Shown: positions 23,381-36,761 of the stretch, in pieces
Position numbering within the stretch: position 1 is the first letter of the stretch
How the letters are laid out: each line of letters opens with the position of its first letter
Assembly (NCBI GenBank): GCA_950106755.1
Contig: OX467082.1
Location: forward strand, 49,928,588-49,992,587
DNA length: 64,000 nt
Direction: 5' to 3'
Source: Climacium dendroides
Lineage: Eukaryota > Streptophyta > Bryopsida > Hypnales > Climaciaceae
Program-made: the position numbers and the translations under genes
The notes under the pieces: generated by a model
What the model saw: the letters and a program-made list of their open reading frames with translations, nothing else
The model's database searches: none
What the model was told of the DNA's origin: nothing

Positions 23381-24737
23381 ACCTAACACACATGCATTCA
23401 TACAAACAAAATAGATCCCAAGTAGACAAAACATCACATCAAAACCACCAAATTGGTTACTAAAAACCACAAACAACATCCAAAACCAATATAAAACACT
23501 CATAAAAAGACACTTAAAACACCAAAATAAAATCCTATTAGCATATTTACATGCAACAATTTAAAAATTAAAATTTCGTCTTTCCACTCAAGATAGGTAC
23601 TACAAGAGAAAAGAAGCAAAATTGTTGTCAAGTGAGAAACTATGTATCTATAGACACAAAGTCAAGTGGCTCTTACTCCACAAAGGAAGAAATCCAAGAG
23701 TGCAAACGTAGGAGAGAAGGTGAAGACTTTACAAAATGAATAACATCATCTCCAAGTAAAACAAAACACAAAACTCTCTCTCAAAAACCTAAATACCAAC
23801 CCCTAAGATAGATGAACTCTAATATTTGGATGAAATCTATCCAAGACTAAAAAGAATTCCTACAAGAGTTCATTTAATACTACAAATCAATGTAGAATGG
23901 CTCTGATGTCACTTCACATGACATAGAGATATATGCTTGCAACTTGAACCATACATGGATTGTTTATTCAAATATTTAAATTTAATATAAATTTATTAAA
24001 AAATTATATATTTGCTTAAAATCTTTTGATTTTTGTACATTTGTAACTATGAAGATGTCATTGCAAATATTCAAATACCATGCCTCACAATACACAAAAA
24101 TTGTTGCAAAGTGCACCATAAGATGCGCTCCAAATTTGACATATTATAACCTAGTGCACTTCTACTTTCTATGGTTGAAATCTACATAAAAAAAATGTTT
24201 TGAAAGCAAAAAAATGAATAACTTTGTTTTTTAAAAAAGACTTCTAGTTGTGATCTAAAGGGATAAATTTGCAAAGGAGTGATGTTTGATCTTTCCTAAC
24301 AACCTTACAAAGTTGTAGCTAGCCATTTGGTTTGGGATAGAGATGCTTTCATTTTATAAATTTATTGTCATTGTCCAAAAAATGTTTAGGACAAATTACT
24401 GCAATGTAGAGATATTTGAGTTTGCAGTAATGTAAAGTAGTGTGATTCTAATAAAGTTGTATAAAATGCAAATCAAAGTAGTGTACATGGAAGAATATAG
24501 TGGACAAGTTGATAAGGCATGTAGATTTTGATTAAGATACATTTTGAGGAGCTGCAATATTGAAAAATAATATTGGAATATTTTGAAAAATACTTTCTAT
24601 TTTTAATGGATAAAATTGACACTTTTCAACCCAAAAATTTGTGAAGAGATTGATGTTGCCACATTGGAATAAATGGATACACGCTAGGATGTATAATTGG
24701 TGTTTTGCACATTTATTAAGATATTGATAAATGTAAC
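23381..24737. other. G-poor then AT-rich intergenic DNA
   Basis: The first 200 bases continue the G-poor composition seen left of the transposon. Near 23898-23915 the complement reads TGACATCAGAGCCA, two mismatches from the initiator-tRNA primer-binding site of plant LTR elements. It may mark the 5' end of an old minus-strand retroelement, but no LTR pair could be found. No gene is supported. Confidence 0.35.
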
Positions 24738-24990
24738 TATACAAAATAGTGAAATTAGGTTGCCCCTCACTAATTTCTTGACATTTCACACTATATAAAT
24801 ATGAACAATTATTGTAGAAGGATGCAATAATGTAGGAGCCATGTGTATTGCATGGGTTGGTGCATTGATTCATGACTCGAGTATAGAGAATTTCTTGTGC
24901 CTCCATCTAGACAAGTGGTGAGTCATGAGGTAACTTTTTTGAGTAAGGCAACCTAATTGTTAAGGCAACCTAATTTCACTATTTTATATA
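24738..24990. mobile_element. MITE family A, copy 1
   Basis: The inverted ends share GTGAAATTAGGTTGCC on the left (within 24738-24764) and its complement on the right (within 24964-24990), with 26 of 27 bases paired. The right end holds a second tandem GGCAACCTAAT. It has no coding capacity. A diverged relative lies at 35252-35510. Confidence 0.8.
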
Positions 24991-26396
24991 AGGCACATAA
25001 ATGGCCCAACAAAAATAGTTTTAAAATTTAAAAAAAAATCTCCAATGAGTTGTCTTAGGTGGGCCACCCATTGTATAAGAACATCTTTGCAATGGGTTGA
25101 CTTTTAAGCCCTATTGAGTGCTTTGGGGAAGAAAGTAATTGCAATAAATGCATGATCATGTCAAAATATTCCCAATTGTTTGGTACAAATTACATTTTTG
25201 CCTATGTTTTCCAACTCTCTCAAATGTTATTACTGTATCCAGTGGTTAGGGAAGACACCTCTACTAAATAATTAATCAAACTCTATAAAAATATGGGTTT
25301 TTTTTTTTCAAAAAACACTCAAAACTGCCATTTCTATTGCTATGAGCAAAAAATTGTGAAAATCAATCTTTTGCATATCTAACTATAGGATCTTGCATTA
25401 GAATAGTATAAGAATGTGTAGAAGAATTTTGAAAATTTTGCAATAGATTGTTAGAAATTTGTTTTAAAGTGAAGAAAACAAGGATTTTTTTGCAACTTGC
25501 ATGATTAGATTATTTGACTTTGAACCTTCGTAAATTTAATTTTGTTGAACTATATAGTTTGAATTTTTAAAAATTATCAAGAAAGATTGAGTTAAGAGTC
25601 TACAAATTTTTTTTTTAAATGCTTAATTTTCATGCTTAAAAAAATGTTGAATAGAAGCAAGTATGGGGTAGAAGGAAATACTAAATTGTTTATATATCTA
25701 ACATGGGATTGAAACACACTAATTCCAATGGTGAGATTGTTTTAGCAAGCAAGCTAAACTTTGTAATTTTTTGTATTTTTAATTTATTTTAAAAAGAAAA
25801 TTCAAAAATGAATCAAATTCATTATTTTCTTAAGAAGATGCTATGGATTGCCCCCCCAAAACAAGACTTCCCATCACCAATTTAAATCACTAGTTTAATT
25901 TAAATGAAACAATTCTATGTATTTTCTATGTACTTTTTATGTAGACAAAAATATGATCTATAAAAAAATGCAATTTTTATTTCAATTTCTATTTCAATTT
26001 TTGTGGATTTTTTTTGCCATCCAACGAAGTGAAGTGGCATAACTATTGATTTCAAGCACTAATTGAAATAAAAATTATATTTTGACAAAGCTAATGTATT
26101 TTTCTATCTTAAAAAAAGTTTCAAGAAGTCATGACAAAAATTGAGACTATAGGAACCTACTCAGAATCTATTATGTCCCCTAATGAGACAATGGTCTTTT
26201 AATGGTTAAAATTAGTAACTATGATTTGATACATGCTTGAAAATAGGAGGATTTTATTTTTTGTATAATTTTTTTTAATTATTAAATTTTTTACTTTAAA
26301 AAAACGTTTTTGCTAGTCTTAACATACAAGTGATACTGTATCCCCTCAATGTCTAAAGTCTTTTCTAGAATTGACAATTTGGGGAAAATGGTTATC
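24991..26396. other. AT-rich intergenic DNA
   Basis: I see no gene or repeat with support. Confidence 0.5.
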
Positions 26397-27125
26397 TAGC
26401 CCCCTAAAGCACTAAATTATTATTTTTGGCAACATAGGTATTTTGTGCAGTTTACTACAAACAAAAATTTTATTCTTTTTTGTTAAAATTTTCATACAAC
26501 ATTTTCTCGAGGAGTAGCTTCAAGGCCTAATAATTTTCATAACTTTTGATTACATGGTTAAAAAGTTATTGTGCGATGTTTCATTTTCATTGCTTGGCAG
26601 GTAACCAAGGTAGCTCTAAAAACTTCTTTAAAAATCACTTTTCAAAAAAATACAAAATTGAAATTATTCTCTTTCTATATATAAGCAGGAAGCTTTGAAT
26701 CATTCCATTTTGATTAATGAGATGAAAGTTATGAGGAGTTTTAATTTGCGGATAGGAATGCAGTCTTTGAAAACCATTCCTACCGCGAACTAAAACTCCT
26801 CATAACTCTCATCTCATTAATCAAAATGGAATGATTCAAAGCTTCCCACTTATATAGAGAGAATCAATTTCAATTTTTAATTTTTTGAAAAGTGATTTTT
26901 AAAGAAGTTTTTTGAGCTTCTTAAGTTGCTGATGAAAATAACACATCATGCAATAACTTTTTAACCATGTAATTAGAAGTTACGAAAATTATTGGCCTCG
27001 AAGTTACTCCTTGGGCACATGTTTTACAAAAATTTCAGCCAAAAAAAATTTAAAATTCTATTTGTAGTGAGCTTCCCAAAATTGCTATGCTGACCCCAAA
27101 TGCAATTTTTACCTTTAGGGGCTAG
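26397..27125. repeat. Long imperfect inverted repeat (foldback), arms about 360 bp
   Basis: The left arm (26397-26760) pairs with the right arm (26775-27125) around a spacer of about 14 bases. The inner parts are close to identical (for example ATTAATGAGATG near 26716 against its complement near 26813), and the outer parts have small indels. A transcript would form a long hairpin. The inner arm sequence recurs at about 30277-30336 and in complement at 63950-64000, so it belongs to a dispersed family. It has no coding capacity. Confidence 0.85.
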
Positions 27126-27520
27126 TACTATTTGGAAGAATATTTTGGAATTGATATCCAAATGAAAGTTGTCGGTTTTGAATTTTAAATTCCATCTCTA
27201 TGGTTAGATTCATTACTGTTGTCCCCAATATTTTTTTTATGAATTTTTAAAGGAACGTTTTTAAATTCCTTCCAAATTTGATTCCAAGCCCAATATTACC
27301 AATTTTGGAGTAAAACTTGTTGGAATGGCTTTCTAAGTAGGTTCTCTTGGCCCAGTGATTTTTTGGAATCTTTGTGTTCTTTCCATCTATGACCATTTCA
27401 TTTTGCAAAATTGGCTTGGTCCACCACTTGACCTACTTCCACATTTGTAGTTTTAGAAAAATAATGTTGGGAAAATAACACCCGATCTACAAGAACTTGA
27501 TAGAATATCTCCACGAATTA
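27126..27520. other. AT-rich intergenic DNA
   Basis: No supported feature. Confidence 0.5.
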
Positions 27521-28210
27521 AAATGACTTCCATCCCATCGTGTGTCTCCGTCTTCACCCTAGCCGACAGTCCACTCCCAGTATCACTGAAGAGATTCCGT
27601 CTTTTGCTTATCCACACCACACGGGGAGATTTGCCGTTCAGTTGCCTGGAAGTTCAGCCCGGTCCCTTTCCCCACCCGGGCCGGGCCCCCGTGTTTGGCC
27701 TACTCCACACGTGTAAGTTCGCGTCGCGTCGGACAGATGCCTGTCCAGGCTGTCCACTGAAGATGCTGTGAGGGACGGGACCGGTACAGGACGGGCAGAG
27801 CCCGAAACCACTGCCAGGTCCACGAAGGACCCCTGGCTTGGAGGTTGGGACCTGGTCTCGTCTACCGTGGACCCACCGAGGACCCATCAGTTACGTCCCG
27901 GATGCCCGCCTCCTTCCCGCGCGCACGCGCGCACTCCTCAGTCGTGAGTTGTGACCTCGTGCCCCCCAAGCCTGCGCTCTCCAGTCAACGCCTGTCATCC
28001 CCACCCGTCTAGCAAAACGGATGGCTTGTCCACCGCGGCTTGCAAAAGTGCCCCACCCGTCTTGCAAAACGGATGACTTGTTAAAAGAGAGGGCTTGCAA
28101 GTGGACCTTGGCTTGCACTTTGGGGTGGTTTGGCCTGCAAAACAGGAAGAGACAAATTGGAAGCGCCTTCCTGCCTCTTCTTCCGCGCTGTTTTTTTACC
28201 CCCTGTCATG
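27521..28210. other. GC-rich island in AT-rich DNA
   Basis: Composition changes sharply to GC-rich here (for example CACCCGGGCCGGGCCCC near 27674 and GCGCGCACGCGCGC near 27918). A phrase CCCACCCGTCTTGCAAAACG occurs twice (about 28000 and 28050), and a related one lies near 31255. Open frames overlap on both strands but show no family features, so GC bias alone explains them. It may be a GC-rich mobile element or an isolated CpG-rich segment. Confidence 0.5.
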
Positions 28211-31200
28211 CCTCGGCTGAGTTGGCATTGAAGCCATGTCCAGTAACTCAGTCACATGGTGGGGTCTTAGATTTTTATTTTTTTGAGGTTACTCCAATTG
28301 ATTTTGGGGTCCTTTGTAGATTCTGGCATTACAACAAGGAAATTTCCAACTTCATTGAATCAGGATCATGTCAGTTTCTGTATAGGCACTCTCATTGTCA
28401 AAAATAGTTTTGTTTTTTTGGATTTTAAAACAAAATGATAACAAAATTTAATTGAGAAGGCAATGAGGTACAAGGTCCATGAATGGACCATCTGAGGGCT
28501 GGTCTGCCTTTTTCATGTATTTTTTTGGATGGGAAATTTTTTAACTCATTTCAGACAAAGAAAAATAGATGAAGAATCTAATACAAGTGGTTTCATATTT
28601 TTCAGAGCATTTTTGAATTAGTTGTGAATTTTCAAATCAAATGTGTCATAGATCCCTATTTATGACCTTAGGTCTTCCATAAACCGTTCACTTTGCAACT
28701 TCTAAAGAAAAATGGGAAAGCAAAGAAAATGATTGGCTCTTGCAATTAATAGTTTTTTTTTCCTCCATTCATTCAATGACTACACTGGTCAATTTTAGAA
28801 CCATTTCATGTTGATTTAATAGCCACTTATAGGAGCGGTTCTTAATGCCCATGCAATTTTACATCCTCCTACTTTATGTCCTTGAAGTTGCCTCATTACA
28901 AAATGGTGGTGGTGGATTTGGGGAGTGGTTGAGGTGTTCTTTCACTTCCTCTCATTTCTCTGTTGGAAGAGTTCACCTTTGTATGCGTAGACTACAACCA
29001 AGAGAGTTTAAGGTGCCTTGACATTTAAAAAAAAAATCTTGTGTGGATCATTAATATTTTTGTTTAGAGAAATGCATGAAAGGTACAATTTTTTATAAGG
29101 AAATGTTAGGGAGCTTATCATTTTTTTCCTTTTGGAAATGATGTATTAGAAAAAACATTATATTTGTAATGTATCTAGAATGAACTTCCATAATCCCTGA
29201 AATTTAAATTGTTATATGAATACTAAAAATTGTCTTAACACACTAAAATGCACTTACAAAAACCTTGTTTCAAATGACAAACTATTAAATTCATTACACG
29301 ATCTACTTTGCAATTGTTGAAATATATGTATTTTTTTTAATGAGTAGAAATTCCGAAATAACTCCAAATCAGCACTTGCATATTCAAATTTTCAATAGTA
29401 AAAATCAGGAACACACTTTTAATTAGTCTTTCCATTGGGACAATTTTCAGAGCAAATGGATAAGAACATTTTTTTAGATCTCATATCAAGTATAATTGGC
29501 AAAATTTATTCTTTCACTAGGGTACATATTATATATGCTTTTGAGGACCTCTCAAAAATAAAATATTTCTATTAGTAAAAAATAAAATATTTCTATTATT
29601 AACCTACAATATTGCCTATCAATTTTTTAGACTTTTAGTAAATATTTGTTGAAAACCTTCTTGAAGGTCATTATTTATGTTCTTACTATGAGGACTATAC
29701 TTAAAAACTTGTTTAATACACAAGCAAGCATGAGAACTTAAAGTGACCTTATATAGGCAATTAGGCAATTAGGAGTTAATGGATTTTTGATGATTGGAGC
29801 ACTTATAGAAGCCCAATAATCTAGTTGAATTTGAAGTATACATTTAAAGACATATATTACATAGTAGTATTACATAGTGGTTTTCAGAAGTCATCTTTTG
29901 CACCTATCATCTATATTCCTATAAAATTAAAACACAACAAACATGTGCTTCCTCCTTCCCAAAATAATCTTCCTATCAGACAAAGTGTTCTTAAATAAAG
30001 TTTGACCCATAAGTAGAGTTTGATGCTTTCTTATTGTTCTAAAATTTTTAGTATTGGAACACATATAATTAGGATAAAAATACTAGACTGATGTTTTTTT
30101 TTGGCAAGTTTCTCTTCCATACTATAGTTTACAATAGTAGTAGGGACTTCAATTACATATATAAATTGTTGTATTGAGATAAGTTGGTAGGTAACTCAAG
30201 TTTTTTTTATGAAATCGTTTTTTAAAATTTAAAATTTAAAAACTAATTTCTAGATTTGTGTGGATGTGGAAATCTTTGAATCATTCTATTCTGATTAATA
30301 AGATGAAAATTATGAAGCATCTTAATTTGTGGGTTGTTATGGATTTTCTATTCTAAAATAAACTAAAAAAAATAAATTTAACTCCATTTTCAAATTTTCA
30401 AATAAAATAAAATTGTAGGATGTTCCTTGTTTATCTCAAAAATTACAACCATTAGGATTAGCATTTTTTAATTCCAATACTAGATTTGTAATTATTTTAT
30501 TAGTATTTTCAATCATTCTCTATTTCTTTCTACTTCTTATTTTTTCCTATGTGTTGCACCATTTCAAATGATCTAGAATTTTTCAAGCACATAGACAACT
30601 TGCTTTGAAGAATGAATCCAAAGAAGCACTACCATTTTGCACATGGATTCATTCTTCAAAGCTAGCTGATGGATGACTTGACTTGTTCACTGTAGAAACA
30701 AAGAATGCACCTATTGATCCATTAGTTGAACTGTTTTGATGATTACCTTGGTTGTGGGGGTTATGTTCTTTATGGGCTAATTTCATGCATTGTAATGTAT
30801 GACTATTTCTGAAATGACCTCTAATTGTTCATAATGTTCATCATTTTTTTTTTTACATTTTTAGCAATTTTTCCCTTTTCCTAAATTACCTAAACCTTTG
30901 GCATTTTCCAATTGAACAAGCATGAAGAAGCATATTCAAATCAAGTTTTCTAAATTTTTAAAAACTTCAACACTTTCAAAAACTTCAAAATTTAAAAACA
31001 ACAGAGCAATTTCACATCCTTGGTAGAAATTTAAAACCTCTAGTCCTTCACATTTCAGAACAATCACTTACTAATTAACAAACGATTCAAAACATTCAAT
31101 ATGTTTCAGGAAAATAACAAAAAAAACAAAAAAAACAATCGGTATGTCTCTGTTGGTTGTCATTACTTACCATGCTCTGTTTGATTCTTACCATATGCCT

Positions 31201-31948
31201 GATTTTTCTGAGCCTGTTAACAGCCTGTGGTCCCAATGGGTGGGCCTTGCTCCTCACCCGGCTTGCAAAAGTGGATGGCCTGGTGAAATGCCAACCAAAT
31301 CCACTCTGCATTTTGCCAAACAGGTGAGGATGCTCTAAGGCATTGTTAAGGTAAAACATCCCATTGCGGTCAGATGACCCATAGCGGACACCTAACGACC
31401 CCATGACAGTTTTTCAAGTCATAATCAATGTCTAACCTGACACCCATGGAGTGATTCGTGACCTCATTAGGAGCACCCAACTTTTTAGTGTAAATCATGG
31501 TAGAATGTGACTTTTTCAGGGCCTTTCACATTAAAAATTATTGTGACTGCTTTAGGTGATTAAGATGAACATATTAGATATAGTTTTTGTTGGTTATCAG
31601 GTAGCCTACTGACTCTTTTGAATAGATCAGTTCAAAAATTCATAAGAAATTCATACATTGTCTGAAAAATAGAATTTCAATTGCTCTCACTATTTTGCAC
31701 ACTTGTCTTTACGTGGGAAAAAAAATTGAAAAATTTCAGCAGTGGCATGAGGGCAGACTCCAAATTCTGACCACAATGGGCTGCTTTCCTTAACATGATC
31801 ATAATAGTTCCGTTTTCCTCCCCCTGAAAATATGAAAACTACAACGTGGAACTTACCAGCTGAGCAAAAATTACAGCTTGTGAAAAGCCAAACACCCACT
31901 TTGTGGAACTGAATTTGGCATGCACCATAGCTGATAGCCAATGTGTGG
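28211..31948. other. AT-rich intergenic DNA
   Basis: No gene is supported over about 3.7 kb. It contains a diverged copy of the foldback family (30277-30336), a short inverted pair near 30610-30660 (TGAATCCAAAG-type arms) and the relative of the GC-island repeat near 31255. Confidence 0.5.
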
Positions 31949-32661
31949 CCATAACGTGGTTAAGCCACTGGCACTCAATATCCTCCCCCAGTTGGAGGTA
32001 TAATTCTCCCAAGATGCTTGGGGAGAATTCAATTATAATCTAGGCTTTCTAATTGGCTCCTGGCAAATGTAAGTTTGCGGAGTGCTGGCTTTGGGGACGG
32101 GTTTGGTGAGTTGGCTTCAGCCATCAACCCTGGGAATTGACAAAGTCAACATGCATTCTAGGGAGATCATCATTTCGCAGAGTGGGTGCCTTTTCTATAG
32201 AAGTTGTAATTCATTTATCTTGGGTAATTCTTGACACTAAAGTCCATAACATTGTTAACTGGGGCATTCCAAATAGAAGGATAATTCCCCCTAGATACTT
32301 GGTGGAGAATTAAGTTATAATATTGACCATCTTATTGGTTGTTTACTTATGAACTGTCAATATTTGGGATGGTTTCATTGATTGGCTCATCTTCGATCCA
32401 ACCATCCCTTCCCTCCATTTGCAATTGCACAGTACTCAAGGTTCCCCTTTTTGCGGAAACAAACCATACTTGCTTAACAATGTTATGTGTGCCTCGGCCA
32501 TTCCACCATCTTGTTCTACTACCACCTATAAACTCATCTTCTAATTACTTGTACTAGCCAATTTCATCATTTGATCTTAAATTGAATTCCCCCTTCCAAG
32601 TATCTTAGAGGGAATTATACCTCTAATTAGGAAGTGAAGGTTCTCCTTAACAATGTTATGG
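31949..32661. mobile_element. Nested MITE-like repeats with CCATAAC..GTTAA ends
   Basis: Three related ends occur: plus-sense at 31949 and 32244, and complement ending at 32661. Each begins CCATAAC, is followed by GTTAA, and about 40 bases in carries a TATAATTC(T/C)CC...AAGAT.CTTGG...GAATT phrase. Either 32244-32661 (418 bp) or 31949-32661 (713 bp) is the element, with the other copy nested or duplicated. It has no coding capacity. Confidence 0.6.
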
Positions 32662-35251
32662 AGCAGGAAGGGACTATGCTGGGTCCATTCAATGCTAACT
32701 TATTATAAAAAATTAACAAAGACAAAGTAATGGCCATTTGCAAATTGCCACTTGCCGAAGAAGGAAACAACACTGATAAACTAGTTTTTCACTTGTCCCC
32801 GGTTTTATCCTTGGTGAAAACATAGGCACACGACAAGCGGGATGACAAGATGAAATTTTGAATTCATATTTGCAATTGAAGGCCATTAATTAGCGGATAA
32901 TGGTGTTGAAAATAGATTAATCAAACACAAAATAGAGGGTCTTTCTTTAAACATGCACCCTGGAACAAAAGTTGGGGACTTCACAAGGATAAGTAAGGGG
33001 AGGGGACAAAGGGTGTACAGTCTTGGTCAACGGAACCAAGGGAGACAAGCTTGTTACCACCTTAATTTGTAATTTAAACATCTTGGGGCTAACTTCAAAG
33101 AGGGCACATATTTGTCAAAGGCGTGCGCTTGTTTTGCAAATCAAATCCAAGTAGAATTATTATTTTACAAGTATAATTGTTATTAATGTGAATTTCTAAC
33201 GTGGTTTGCCCCAAAATTACAAAACTACCCACAAAGTAAAGTCATAAACTTCCCACAAACACCCTATAACTGCCTTTCCATATATCTAATAGCACTTAAG
33301 TACTCACCAATAAAGGATTGATGTATTGTTAGTTTGTCACTTGTTGGCAATGATACATTGATTTTATAAGAAAATGAATGGATTTGGATGTTTTTCTAGA
33401 TGAAATTGGGGCCAAAAATAGGATGACAAAATCAGGAAATAAATAGAATTGGGCTAGTTTACCTTAGGTACAAGTACCAATCTTAGTAAGCAGTTACCAT
33501 CCCTTTAACCCTTTAATGAAAGAGCATTATCACTGGAATACTTTAAATGACTCACAATTAAATATAGTATTGGATTAAAATTGGTGTAACATTATTACTA
33601 TCATTGAAAAAGTATAAATGAACACTTGAAATTACACTTGAAATGAACACTCTAAAATTTGCATTTGACTTGGGGGGATCAATATAGAATCCATTAGAAG
33701 AAAGCTTAAAGATAAAAAAATAATGCTATGTCAACTCATACTTAAGAGAAAAAAATATGGAACTAGAACAACTTTAAGCAATTAAGATTCTCAAAATGCA
33801 AAGTACAAGTATAGTGTCTTTGAATATGTTGAGATCATGACTTTATATATAAATTTTAGACATTATATAGAGATGTTTTTGAATTAGAGTTCAACTAATG
33901 AAATGAAGTTGAATCTGAAAGTCTAGTTTCTATTTCAATTTGAAATTTTAAAAAATATATTAAAATTTGACATTTTATTGCATTTTGAATCTTGAATGTT
34001 ATGATATCTATTTTTGCAATATTTTACACTTTTGGGGGTATTCCACATAGAAAATATTCTATATTTGATATTCCTAGGATAGATTTTTAAAATTTTAATT
34101 TTTTTAAATATTTTTTATGTTTTTTGAAAATGATTTCAAATTTTAAAGCATTTGCCCCAAAGTACAAGTACTAAAACAATGTGCAACACATAGAACAAAG
34201 GTTTCTTATAATTATTGAAAATCAATGGCCTTATATGTGTTATAACCTTTTTAGTCTTTTGTGGTAAAATATTGAAATTACTTGGATTTTAAAGAAATAA
34301 AGAGAAAGTTAAATCAAATTTAAAATATACTAAAAAACCTTGGAATTTTATCATAGGCATATACTATTATCTAGAATATTACAATTTAAATGGAAATGTT
34401 TGGTGTCATTTTATATTATAGAATGGAATTATTAATAAACTTTCAACTTCAAATTAGAGTAAAATATTAATTTGAAGGAAATTTTAATATTTTCAAATAG
34501 AATGAAATCTAAACTTGGCAAGCTTCATTTTGGTTTGATTAATATTCAAAAGCAAAAAAATCCTTTGCATGCCAAAATTATATTTTAAGAACAAAAATCA
34601 AAAGTACTAATTGAAATGAATTATAATATAGATTGTATCTTTTATTTTTGATACAATGTATAAAATCAAAAAAATCTCTCATTTAAAGTGAATTGAATAT
34701 AATAATGTATACATACAATGAACAAAATTAGACACAAAAATAAATGATGATCCATTTTTGAATAGAAAAATGAATTGTATCACCATTTAGAAGCCATTTA
34801 TTTGGCTTTTTTTGGGCTCCTGTAAGGCTATAACCATATAAGGTTGCCCCATGGGCTCTCAACCATCCATTGAGGAATGACAAATGTTATTAAAGTGTAT
34901 TTTAACTAGTTAGTAATATTTGAAGAAGCTTTTAAAAAATCATAAAATCATAAAATCATAAAAAATATGAAATAGAAAGTAGGAAGAATGTTCTATATGA
35001 GCCAATGGTATTGTAAAGGTATTTTTTGTAGGAATTTCAATTATTTATTAGCTATTTTCAAAAGTAACCTAGTTTTTAGGTTGAGTATCTAGGGATCACA
35101 ACACAACATTTTAGTTAGCACATTTTGCTTGCTCCCAAAGACAAACTTTGAATTCCTACAACATGATGAGAATTTTAATATAAAAAGTGAATACTATCCA
35201 AAATGTTTGTTGTAATTGACACTTTTATTTTAACATGAATTTTGATACTAA
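32662..35251. other. AT-rich intergenic DNA
   Basis: No gene or convincing repeat is seen over about 2.6 kb. Confidence 0.5.
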
Positions 35252-35510
35252 CTATACAAATAGTGAAATTAGACTGCTACACACTAATTTCTCAACATCT
35301 GATACCATATAAATATTTTCAGTTATTGTTCAAGAATGCACTACTTTTGAATTAGGTCTTGCTATATCTGGGACTCATAACCCTCTAAGTGTACAAATAG
35401 AAATATTTCTAGAAACATTTCTAAGCTTTGATGGCTTCTCTTGTAACTTTCTTGATGTAAAGCAATCTAATTGTAAGCAACCTAATTTCACTACTTTGTG
35501 TAGTGTTGAG
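35252..35510. mobile_element. MITE family A, copy 2
   Basis: The ends match the element at 24738-24990: TAGTGAAATTAGACTGC on the left, and on the right GCAACCTAATTTCACTA preceded by a tandem AGCAATCTAATTGTA. The length (about 260 bp) and inner CACACTAATTTCT phrase also agree. This copy is more diverged. Confidence 0.7.
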
Positions 35511-36761
35511 CAGTGAGTTCACATGAAATTTTCAACATTTAAATACTCTTTTCTTCATACTACAGTGTCCTCCGGAAGGTCAAAATTTATTTCAACGTCT
35601 TTGGGTGGGGAAAAAATGTTAAAATTTTTGTAGTGGGAAAGAGTGTGGAAAGCGGGTCGGTAACGAGTGTCAGTAACTGTCCTTGTTGACGCGCTGCACC
35701 TGATTTCATACCTCAGTTGCCCCCGAACCTCCAATTCCACACTCATGACACATGTAGCAAGCCATACCTACCGTACGAGGAATTCTCTCCACGCCATATG
35801 AAGGGCACTTTAGTTGAGTGTTGAAACCAGCACCCGTTTCGTCTGGTTTCAGACATACTCAGGGTGGACTGAAGGGTCACCCAGTCGAGACTGTTGCGAG
35901 GGTGGACTGATAAGCGGTTCGCAATTGCCACCAGACCTTCCCAGAGCGCGCCTGCGCGCCTCCCTCCCAGGGAGAGGTTCAAGCGAGCAGCTGCACGAAG
36001 AAGGACGTGAAGTAAGGACGTAAAATCCTGTAAGGGCGGATGGATGACTTCCTTGAACACTGTACTTAGTAGAAATAAAAGAAACTGAAGAATGCACTGG
36101 ACCAACAATCGGAGCACCCGAACGTATTTTGAGGACGACCTTGGTCATGGGGCCGCGCCTTCCAGGGTTAATAACTTACCTTACCGCTGACTTTCAGGAA
36201 CTGACCTCTTGCGCACGCGGACAGCGTTCTCACGTCGAGGTTTACCGCAGCGTCACGCGTGAATGCGATTTCTTCAGCCTCCGAGATCTGTTCTGTGGGT
36301 GGCATGTAAATCAGCAGCGGATGCGACAGGTTGTGAATGAAGCGGCGTTGGCTTTAGAGGATGCAGCAGCGTGCGCGGGGGAGCGGCTGAGAGATCGACT
36401 GGAGCACAGGTCCAATTTGTTCGCAACTGCTAGCTGTGAAGCGAGGCCAGTGGAGTGAGAGAGTAGGTGTGCGGGAACGACTGCGGCTTTGGCCGGTAGG
36501 AGGGCGAGGACAATCAACTTGGTGTGGGTATGCAATTCTGGAATTGGGGAGATTGAGTGCGTGAGAGCTTGAGAAGGATTTCAAGATAAGGTTTTGGCAA
36601 ATCTGTTGCCTGGAAGGCTGACTAGACAGATCGAGGCTGGCCGAGCAGGTACTAGGTTCTCCAGGCAGTGCGAATCGTTAGGGCAGAATCAGCGGATGGC
36701 CGACGGTAGGGCTCCTAGATCCAGGCGGTTTGAACTGCAGCGGCACTGGGATTCCTGTGGC
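35511..36761. promoter_or_regulatory. 5' flank and leader of the ABCG gene
   Basis: Composition rises towards GC from about 35800. No in-frame ATG precedes 36762 in the reading frame of exon 1, so this stretch probably contains the promoter and a long 5' leader. Candidate TATA or initiator positions cannot be assigned from sequence alone. Confidence 0.5.

Noticed and set aside
23895..23916. Primer-binding site of a minus-strand LTR element
   Set aside because: The match to the initiator-tRNA end has two mismatches and no LTR pair or coding region could be placed beside it, so it is kept only as a remark.
36594..36761. Extension of the ABCG frame upstream of 36762
   Set aside because: It has no ATG, only a TTG, and the signal peptide lies after the downstream ATGs.
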